Positions 58,083 to 64,000 of a stretch of 64,000 bases of DNA are shown piece after piece (position 1 is the stretch's first letter; every line of letters begins with the position of its first letter). The notes below the pieces were generated by a model that saw only the letters and a program-made list of their open reading frames with translations, made no database searches and had not been told where the DNA came from. The position numbers and the translations under genes are program-made. Origin of the DNA: Pseudoduganella namucuonensis. GTDB taxonomy: Bacteria > Pseudomonadota > Gammaproteobacteria > Burkholderiales > Burkholderiaceae_D. The stretch lies in the NCBI RefSeq assembly GCF_900116645.1, contig NZ_FPBO01000003.1, forward strand, positions 1 through 64,000, written 5' to 3'.

Positions 58083-59738
58083 ATGCGCAGCAATCTACCC
58101 GTCACCAACCGCGAAATCGAACTCGCCGACGACCAGGCCATCGTTTCCAAGACTGACCTGAAAGGCAACATTGTCTATGTGAACCCCTATTTCACGCAGG
58201 TGAGCGGGTTCAGCGAGGCCGAACTGCTGGGATCGCCCCAGAACATCGTGCGCCACCCGGACATGCCGCCGCAGGCCTTCGCCGACCTGTGGCGGTCGAT
58301 CCAGGCCGGCACCCCGTGGACCGGGCTGGTGAAGAACCGCTGCAAGAACGGCGACCACTACTGGGTGCGGGCCAACGTCACGCCCATCCGCGAGAACGGC
58401 CGCACGCTGGGCTACATGTCGGTGCGCACCAAGGCCGCGCGCGCCCAGGTGGAGGCGGCCGGCGAGGCCTACCGCAGGATAGCCGAGGGCGACACCAGGC
58501 TGCGCATCAAGAACGGCCAGATCATCCACACCGGGCCGGCCCACCTGCTGGCGCGGCTGTCGCACATGTCGCTGGCCACGCGCATCTGGGCCGCCACCAG
58601 CGGCGTCAACGTGCTGCTGATGGCGGTGTGCGCCGCCGGCCTGTTCGGCGACGGCGCGTCCGCGCTGACGCGCGACACCATCGTCGCCGCCACCCTGGTC
58701 GGCCTGCTGGTCAACGTGTTCCTGTGGCACACGCTGCGCACCGGCATGCTGCGGCCGCTGGCCCGGGCGCTGGACGGCGCGCGCGCCATCGCCGCCGGCG
58801 ACCTGTCCAGCTCCTTCGACACGCAGGCCACCGACGAGGTGGGCCAGCTGCTGCGCGCGCTGCAGCAGATGAACAGCAACCTGATCGCCACCATCCGCGA
58901 CGTGCGGGTCAACGTCGAGACCATGGCGGTGGCCACGCGCCAGATCGCCACCGGCAACGCCGACCTGTCCGGCCGCACCGAGTCGCAGGCGGCCAGCCTG
59001 GAGCAGACCGCCTCCAGCATCGACCAGTTTTCGGCCACCGTGAAGCAGAACGCGGACAACTCGGTGCAGGCCAACCAGCTGGCGCTGGCCGCGTCCGGCG
59101 TGGCCGAGGAGGGCGGCGCCATCGTCGCCGAGGTGATCGCCACCATGGACGACATCAACACCTCGTCGCGGAAGATCGTCGACATCATCGGCCTGATCGA
59201 GGGCATCGCCTTCCAGACCAACATCCTGGCCCTGAACGCCGCCGTGGAGGCGGCGCGCGCCGGCGAGCAGGGCCGCGGCTTCGCGGTGGTCGCGGGCGAG
59301 GTGCGCAGCCTGGCGCAGCGCTCGTCGGTGGCGGCCAAGGACATCAAGCAGCTGATCGACGCCTCGGTCGGCAAGGTCAGCGCCGGCATGGAGCGCGCCA
59401 ACCGCGCCGGCGCCACCATGGAGCAGGTGGTCGGCTCGGTGCGGCAGGTGACGGCCATCATGCGCGAGATCTCGACCGCCTCGCGCGAGCAGAGCATCGG
59501 CGTGGACCAGGTCAACCAGGCCATCGCCCATATGGACCAGGTGACCCAGCAGAACGCCGCGCTGGTGGAGGAGGCCGCGGCGGCGGCGTCCAGCCTGGCG
59601 GACGAGGCGGGCCAGCTGCGGCAGGCGGTCAGCCTGTTCAAATTCGGCAAGGCCGCCCTGCCGCCGGCGCGCGCCGAGGCGCGCCCCGTCCGTCCCGTCA
59701 GCCCCTCCGCGCCGGCCGCGAAGCGCCTGGCCGCCTGA
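58083..59738 (+). CDS. Aer-like PAS-domain methyl-accepting chemotaxis protein
   Basis: A 551-residue chemoreceptor. The PAS domain (about 10-120: AIVSKTDLKGNIVYVNPYFTQVSGFSEAELLG, NIVRHPDMPP) is of the Aer energy-taxis type that holds FAD. Two close transmembrane helices (about 165-215) follow with no large periplasmic domain, then HAMP and a signalling domain with the hairpin tip GIAFQTNILALNAAVEAARAGEQGRGFAVVA. There is no C-terminal CheR-binding pentapeptide. It should drive movement according to oxygen or redox state. The FNR box upstream means it would be raised under low oxygen, which fits its role. Confidence 0.92.
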   Translation: MRSNLPVTNREIELADDQAIVSKTDLKGNIVYVNPYFTQVSGFSEAELLGSPQNIVRHPDMPPQAFADLWRSIQAGTPWTGLVKNRCKNGDHYWVRANVTPIRENGRTLGYMSVRTKAARAQVEAAGEAYRRIAEGDTRLRIKNGQIIHTGPAHLLARLSHMSLATRIWAATSGVNVLLMAVCAAGLFGDGASALTRDTIVAATLVGLLVNVFLWHTLRTGMLRPLARALDGARAIAAGDLSSSFDTQATDEVGQLLRALQQMNSNLIATIRDVRVNVETMAVATRQIATGNADLSGRTESQAASLEQTASSIDQFSATVKQNADNSVQANQLALAASGVAEEGGAIVAEVIATMDDINTSSRKIVDIIGLIEGIAFQTNILALNAAVEAARAGEQGRGFAVVAGEVRSLAQRSSVAAKDIKQLIDASVGKVSAGMERANRAGATMEQVVGSVRQVTAIMREISTASREQSIGVDQVNQAIAHMDQVTQQNAALVEEAAAAASSLADEAGQLRQAVSLFKFGKAALPPARAEARPVRPVSPSAPAAKRLAA

Positions 59739-59758
59739 CCCCATCCCGAAGACCCATC

Positions 59759-61195
59759 ATGTCCCCACTCGTCCCCACCATCGCGCCGGCGGTCCAGTTC
59801 GACGCCGCCATCATCCGCAAGCTGAGCAACTCCGGCCCGCGCTACACCTCCTATCCCACCGCCGACCGCTACACGCCGGACTTCGGCCACGGCAGCTACC
59901 TGGAGGCGCAGGCGGCGCTGCGCATGCGCGGCGGCGGACGCGGGCCGCTGTCGCTGTACGTGCACATCCCGTTCTGCGACACCGTCTGCTATTACTGCGG
60001 CTGCAACAAGATCGTCACCCGGGACCACGGCAAGGCCGCCGTCTACCTGGACTACCTGAAGCAGGAGATCGGCATGCAGGGGCGGCTGTTCTCCGGCATG
60101 AACGAGGCCGCGCAGCTGCATTTCGGCGGCGGCACGCCGACCTACCTGAGCGACCGCCAGCTGCAGGACCTGATGGCGCACCTGCGCGCCAACTTCGCCT
60201 TCGCGCCGGACGGGGAGGGCGAGTACTCGATCGAGATCGACCCGCGCACCGTGTCGCCGGAGCGCGTGCACGCGCTGCGCATGCTGGGCTTCAACCGGAT
60301 CAGCCTGGGCGTGCAGGATTTCGATCCCGAGGTGCAGAAGGCCGTGAACCGCATCCAGCCCGAGGAGGAAACGCTGGCCGTGATGGCGGCCGCGCGCGAG
60401 GCCGGCTTCCGCTCGGTCAGCATCGACCTGATCTACGGCCTGCCGCGGCAGACCATGGAGTCCATGGAGCGGACCCTGGCCAAGGTGATCGCGGCCGACC
60501 CGGACCGCATCGCGCTGTACAACTACGCCCACCTGCCGCACCTGTTCAAGCCGCAGCGCCGCATCGCCGAGGAGGACCTGCCGCCGGCGAACGTGAAGCT
60601 GGACATGCTGGCGCTGTGCATCGACCGCCTCACGGCCGCCGGCTACGCCTACATCGGCATGGACCATTTCGCCAAGCCGGGCGACGACCTGGCGGTGGCG
60701 CAGCGCCAGGGCCGGCTGCACCGCAACTTCCAGGGCTATTCCACGCACGCCGAGGCGGACCTGGTGGCGGTGGGCGTCTCGGCCATCAGCGCGGTGGGCA
60801 ACACCTACAGCCAGAACGAGAAGACGCTGGAGGGCTATTACGAGCGGCTCGAGCAGGGCCGCCTGCCGGTGGCGCGCGGCATCAAGCTCGGCACGGACGA
60901 CTTGCTGCGGCGCTACATCATCCAGATGCTGATGTGCAACTTCGAACTGTCCATACCCGCCATCGAGCAGGCCTATCCGATCCGCTTCCGCGACCATTTC
61001 GCGCTGGAGCTGGCGCAACTGGAGGAACTGGCGCGCGAGGGCCTGATCGTCATCGACGACGGCTGGCTGTCCGTGACACCGCGGGGACGGCTGCTGATAC
61101 GCAATATTTGCATGGTTTTCGACCGTTATCTGCGCCAGCCGCCGGCCGCCGGAAGCGCCACGGCCCAGCCTCTGCGTTATTCAAAAACGATATAA
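59759..61195 (+). CDS. hemN: Oxygen-independent coproporphyrinogen III oxidase
   Basis: HemN is the radical SAM enzyme that converts coproporphyrinogen III to protoporphyrinogen IX without oxygen. The 478-residue protein has GPRYTSYPTADRY and the cluster motif HIPFCDTVCYYCGC. It further has FGGGTPTYL, the SLGVQDFDPEVQKAVNR segment and IDLIYGLPRQT, and in the C-terminal half YIGMDHFAKPGDDLAVA. The ATG at 59759 gives the usual N-terminus; the frame runs open upstream inside the receptor gene but is not family-like. It lies 20 bp after the receptor gene and probably shares its FNR-driven transcript. Confidence 0.95.
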   Translation: MSPLVPTIAPAVQFDAAIIRKLSNSGPRYTSYPTADRYTPDFGHGSYLEAQAALRMRGGGRGPLSLYVHIPFCDTVCYYCGCNKIVTRDHGKAAVYLDYLKQEIGMQGRLFSGMNEAAQLHFGGGTPTYLSDRQLQDLMAHLRANFAFAPDGEGEYSIEIDPRTVSPERVHALRMLGFNRISLGVQDFDPEVQKAVNRIQPEEETLAVMAAAREAGFRSVSIDLIYGLPRQTMESMERTLAKVIAADPDRIALYNYAHLPHLFKPQRRIAEEDLPPANVKLDMLALCIDRLTAAGYAYIGMDHFAKPGDDLAVAQRQGRLHRNFQGYSTHAEADLVAVGVSAISAVGNTYSQNEKTLEGYYERLEQGRLPVARGIKLGTDDLLRRYIIQMLMCNFELSIPAIEQAYPIRFRDHFALELAQLEELAREGLIVIDDGWLSVTPRGRLLIRNICMVFDRYLRQPPAAGSATAQPLRYSKTI

Positions 61196-61230
61196 ACCGT
61201 ATATTTCATATAAACTAAATAAACCGTATA
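61192..61230 (+). repeat. AT-rich direct repeat between hemN and the TauE/SafE gene
   Basis: Two perfect copies of ATAAACCGTATA (61192-61203 and 61219-61230), spaced by 27 bp start-to-start, with a partial copy (ATATAAACTA) between. The stretch is far more AT-rich than the rest of the window and covers the hemN stop and the start region of the next gene. Confidence 0.7.
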
Positions 61231-61236
61231 AATAAT

Positions 61237-62061
61237 ATGAGCACGGGTGTGAATCTGCTGGCGGTATTTTCGGTCGGGCTGGCCGGCAGCGTGCATTGCG
61301 CCGGCATGTGCGGCGGCATCGTGGGCGCCCTTTCGGCGCCAATCGGCAAGGCCCGCGCGCACAACGCCGGGCCGCGCGTCATTCCCATCGCCACGGCCGC
61401 CGCCGCCTTGCCGTGGGCGGCGGATTCCGTCCCGCTACGCGTGGCCGCCTACAACACGGGCCGCATCGCCAGCTACATGGCCGCCGGCGCCATCGCCGGC
61501 GGACTGGCCGGCGGGGCCGCCAGCCTGGTGCGCATCGCCGCGTGGCAGTCGGTCGCGTACTGGCTGGCCAATTTGATGCTGGTGGCGCTGGGCCTGTACC
61601 TGATGGACGCCTGGCGCGGGCTGGGCCATCTGGAGGCGGCCGGTGGCGCACTGTGGCGCCGCCTGCTGCCGCTGCTGCGCCCCCTGATGCCGATGGACAC
61701 GCCGTGGAAGGCGCTCGCCGTCGGCGGCCTGTGGGGATGGCTGCCCTGCGGCATGGTGTACAGCGTGCTGCTGACGGCCATGCTGAGCGGGTCCGCGCCC
61801 GCCGGCGCGGCGGTCATGCTGGCGTTCGGACTGGGCACGCTGCCCATGCTGGTGGCGCTGGGGCTGCTGGGAGGGGGGGTGCGCAGGCATCTGCAGCGGC
61901 GCGCGGTGCGCACCGCCTGCGGGTCGGTGGTGCTGGCCTTCGGCCTGATCGGGCTGTTGCGCGCGAGCGGGGGCGCCGCGCCATTGCTGGCGTCTGTCGG
62001 CCTGCTCGGCGGCGCGGCGTCGGGATGGCTGGACGTGCTCTGCGTCGGGGCGCGGCCATGA
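61237..62061 (+). CDS. TauE/SafE-family membrane protein (cbb3-linked)
   Basis: A 274-residue multi-spanning membrane protein labelled sulfite exporter TauE/SafE in its family. The N-terminus carries GLAGSVHCAGMCGG with His and two Cys, a pattern seen in members that sit beside cbb3-oxidase genes and that may handle copper or thiols. The GLWGWLPCGMVYSVLLTAMLSG segment gives another cysteine in the membrane. It lies between hemN and a CcoI-type ATPase, overlapping the latter by 4 bp. Export of sulfite is not supported by context; a part in oxidase maturation is more likely. Confidence 0.85.
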   Translation: MSTGVNLLAVFSVGLAGSVHCAGMCGGIVGALSAPIGKARAHNAGPRVIPIATAAAALPWAADSVPLRVAAYNTGRIASYMAAGAIAGGLAGGAASLVRIAAWQSVAYWLANLMLVALGLYLMDAWRGLGHLEAAGGALWRRLLPLLRPLMPMDTPWKALAVGGLWGWLPCGMVYSVLLTAMLSGSAPAGAAVMLAFGLGTLPMLVALGLLGGGVRRHLQRRAVRTACGSVVLAFGLIGLLRASGGAAPLLASVGLLGGAASGWLDVLCVGARP

Positions 62062-64000
62062 ACGCGGCCGGAAAGGCGGCTCCCGCCAGCGATTCGTTCG
62101 CATCCGCATTGGCCGGCTCCGCCACGGCGGAAAGCGAGCGGACACGCGGCGCGACCCAGCGCCAGGTCCGCGCTGTTCGCGGGCCTGGTGCGTTGGCCAC
62201 CGCCGCCGAACTGGCACCTGGCCCGCGTGCCGCGAACCAGGCGCTCGCCGAGTCGGCGACGTATCACGCGGTGAAGGGCTGCTTTCATTGCGGGCTGCCG
62301 GTGGCGCGCGACGCGCGCTGGAAGGTCGCCATCGGCGGCGCCGAGCGCGCGATGTGCTGCCCCGGCTGCGCGGCCGTGGCCGAGGCGATCGTCGGCGCCG
62401 GCCAGGACGACTATTACCTCAACCGCGACGGCTACGCGGCCACCGCCACGGACGCGCAACTGGTGCCGCCCGAGCTGGCGCTGTACGACAACGCCGACGC
62501 CCGCTTCGCCTGCAACGACACCGACCGCGAGGCGATCCTGCTGGTGGAGGGCATACGCTGCGCCGCCTGCGTGTGGCTGATCGAGCGCCGGCTGCTGCGC
62601 CTGCCCGGCGTCCTGCAGGCCAGCATGAACGTCGCCACGGAACGGCTGCGCGTGCGCTGGCGCGAGGACGCCTGCCATCCGGCTGCCATCCTGGCCGCGC
62701 TGCGCGGCATCGGCTACACGGCCTGGCCCTATGACGCCGCGCGCCACAGCAGGCAGCTGCAACAAGCCGGCCGCACGCTGGGCCGCCAGCTCTTCGTGGC
62801 CGGGCTGTCGATGATGCAAGTGATGATGTACGTGGCCCCCGCCTACCTGGCCGACGACGGCACGCTGGACGCCAACATGGAGGCGCTGATGCGCTGGGCC
62901 AGCCTGCTGCTGACGCTGCCCGCCGTCTGCTATTCGGCGCAACCGTTCTTCCGCGGCGCGTGGGCCAGCCTGCGCGCCCGCGCGCCGGGCATGGACGTGC
63001 CGGTGGCGCTGGGCATCGGCGCCGCCTTCATCGCCAGCTGCGCGGCCACCTGGACCGCAAGCGGCGAGGTGTATTTCGACTCGGTGACCATGTTCATCTT
63101 CCTGCTGCTGTGCAGCCGCTATCTGGAGCTGGCGGCGCGCCGCAAGGCGGCCACCGCGCTGGAGCGCATGCGGCACGGCCTGCCCGCGTCGGCCGCCAGG
63201 ATGCGGGGCTGGCCGGCGGACCGCGCCTGCGACACCGTGCCGGCGGCCGCGCTGCGCCCCGGCGACCTCATACTCGTGAAACCCGGCGAGGCCATCGCCG
63301 CGGACGGCACCATCGTCGAAGGGGAAACCTCGGTCGACCTGTCGCTGCTGACCGGGGAAAGCGCGCCGCAGCGCCGGGCCGAGGGCGACAGCGTGCCCGG
63401 CGGCGCGATCAACGCCAGCGCCGCGGTGGTGCTGCGCGTGGCCAGCGCCGCCGGCGACAGCACGCTGGCCGGTCTGCTGAAACTGATCGAGCGCGCGGGC
63501 CGGGAAAAGCCGCGCATCGCGCAATGGGCGGACCGCGTGGCCTCCGTGTTCGTGGCCGCGCTGCTGCTGTTCGCGCTCGCCGCCTTCGCCTGGTGGCACT
63601 GGCACGACGCCGCGCGCGCCTGGCCGGTGGCGATCGCCGTGCTGGTGGTGTCCTGCCCGTGCGCACTGTCGCTGGCCACGCCTTCCGCGTTGGCGGCGGC
63701 CACCGACGGCCTGCTGGGCAGGGGTGTCATGATCGTGCGTCCCCACGTGCTGGAGACGCTGCACCGCGCCACGCACGTGGTGTTCGACAAGACCGGCACG
63801 CTCACCGAGGGCAAGCCCGCCGTGCAGGCCATCGACACGCTGGGCGCGGTGGCATCCGGCGCGGCGCTGCGGATCGCTGCGGCGCTGGAGGCGGGCAGCG
63901 CGCATCCGATCGGGCGCGCCATCACCGAGGCCGCGTCGCTTGCCGGTGGATTCAGCCGCTGGCAAGCGGAGCAGGTGCGGGAGCTGCCGGGGCAGGGCTT
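62058..64000 (+). CDS. ccoI: CcoI/FixI-type copper-translocating P-type ATPase, 3'-truncated
   Basis: The first 647 residues of a heavy-metal P1B-type ATPase; the end lies beyond the window. N-terminal metal-binding segments are CFHCGLP (C75, C78), CCPGC and GIRCAACVW, the CcoI/FixI pattern. The core has TGES (actuator), the membrane SCPCALSLATPSALAAATDG (CPC motif, about residue 531), the phosphorylation site DKTGT (about 576) and AHPIG. Such pumps deliver copper for assembly of cbb3 cytochrome oxidase, consistent with hemN and TauE/SafE upstream. The ATG at 62058 overlaps the previous gene; about 70 low-complexity residues precede the first CxxC. A GTG at 62271 would give the family's normal start. 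Confidence 0.93.
   Translation, partial: MNAAGKAAPASDSFASALAGSATAESERTRGATQRQVRAVRGPGALATAAELAPGPRAANQALAESATYHAVKGCFHCGLPVARDARWKVAIGGAERAMCCPGCAAVAEAIVGAGQDDYYLNRDGYAATATDAQLVPPELALYDNADARFACNDTDREAILLVEGIRCAACVWLIERRLLRLPGVLQASMNVATERLRVRWREDACHPAAILAALRGIGYTAWPYDAARHSRQLQQAGRTLGRQLFVAGLSMMQVMMYVAPAYLADDGTLDANMEALMRWASLLLTLPAVCYSAQPFFRGAWASLRARAPGMDVPVALGIGAAFIASCAATWTASGEVYFDSVTMFIFLLLCSRYLELAARRKAATALERMRHGLPASAARMRGWPADRACDTVPAAALRPGDLILVKPGEAIAADGTIVEGETSVDLSLLTGESAPQRRAEGDSVPGGAINASAAVVLRVASAAGDSTLAGLLKLIERAGREKPRIAQWADRVASVFVAALLLFALAAFAWWHWHDAARAWPVAIAVLVVSCPCALSLATPSALAAATDGLLGRGVMIVRPHVLETLHRATHVVFDKTGTLTEGKPAVQAIDTLGAVASGAALRIAAALEAGSAHPIGRAITEAASLAGGFSRWQAEQVRELPGQG

Noticed and set aside
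58289..59758. Upstream in-frame extension of HemN by about 490 residues
   Set aside because: It overlaps the chemoreceptor gene in another frame and shows only Arg/Gly-rich shadow sequence; the ATG at 59759 gives the family N-terminus.

Overview
The window is very GC-rich with strong G/C third-position bias. Its gene content and order point to a betaproteobacterium of the Burkholderiales, most likely the Oxalobacteraceae (Massilia/Telluria/Duganella-like). The grounds are a liu leucine-degradation operon, the rsmI-lpoA-yraN-diaA-dolP block, Burkholderiales-type porins, CcoI-type respiration genes and many LysR regulators. The taxonomic call is inference; no rRNA is present. No insertion sequence, prophage or CRISPR array was seen, and no gap between genes exceeds 300 bases apart from the stretch holding tRNA-Pro.

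Layout. (1) 1-10222, plus strand: the leucine/isovalerate operon (liuB, liuC, liuD, a 2-hydroxyacid dehydrogenase, liuE) with a complete late biotin pathway (bioA-bioF-bioD-bioB) placed between the two subunit genes of the biotin-dependent methylcrotonyl-CoA carboxylase. (2) 10238-14066, minus: a MacAB-like adaptor and permease pair whose ATPase gene survives only as a remnant of about 96 bp. (3) 14249-14325: tRNA-Pro(UGG) with its own promoter and terminator. (4) 14446-19181: a TonB-N-terminus-like protein, then rsmI facing away from lpoA-yraN-diaA-dolP, an envelope and replication housekeeping block. (5) 19254-26224: TlpA-like protein, DUF3034 protein, exported truncated haemoglobin, thioesterase, ung, lipA, lipB, GST, LysR, DUF493. 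(6) 26256-30247, minus: a hydroxyquinol module (FAD hydroxylase, hydroxyquinol 1,2-dioxygenase, Dabb protein, maleylacetate reductase) facing a MarR regulator at 30435-30947. (7) 30953-45808, minus: a 16-gene catabolic island with a Liv-type ABC importer, two periplasmic binding proteins, a porin, an extradiol-type dioxygenase, a FAH-family hydrolase, redox proteins and several small enzymes of unclear role, with a divergent LysR at 45932. (8) 46890-53199: PspA-like and YjfK-like proteins with a repeat-containing exported protein, a CII-like regulator, a FecR/DUF6600 protein and a class D beta-lactamase. (9) 53209-55765: LysE, DUF808, YiaA and TfoX proteins. (10) 55871-64000: a PAS-GGDEF-EAL protein, then an Aer-like chemoreceptor behind a consensus FNR box, hemN, a TauE/SafE-family protein and the start of a CcoI-type copper P-ATPase.

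How it works together. The liu-bio arrangement would couple cofactor supply to carboxylase production. Regions 6 and 7 together look like a broad aromatic-degradation locus with one intradiol route and one extradiol route; the substrate of region 7 cannot be named from sequence. Region 10 reads as a microaerobic block combining oxygen taxis, anaerobic haem synthesis and copper delivery to a cbb3 oxidase that should lie just beyond the window.
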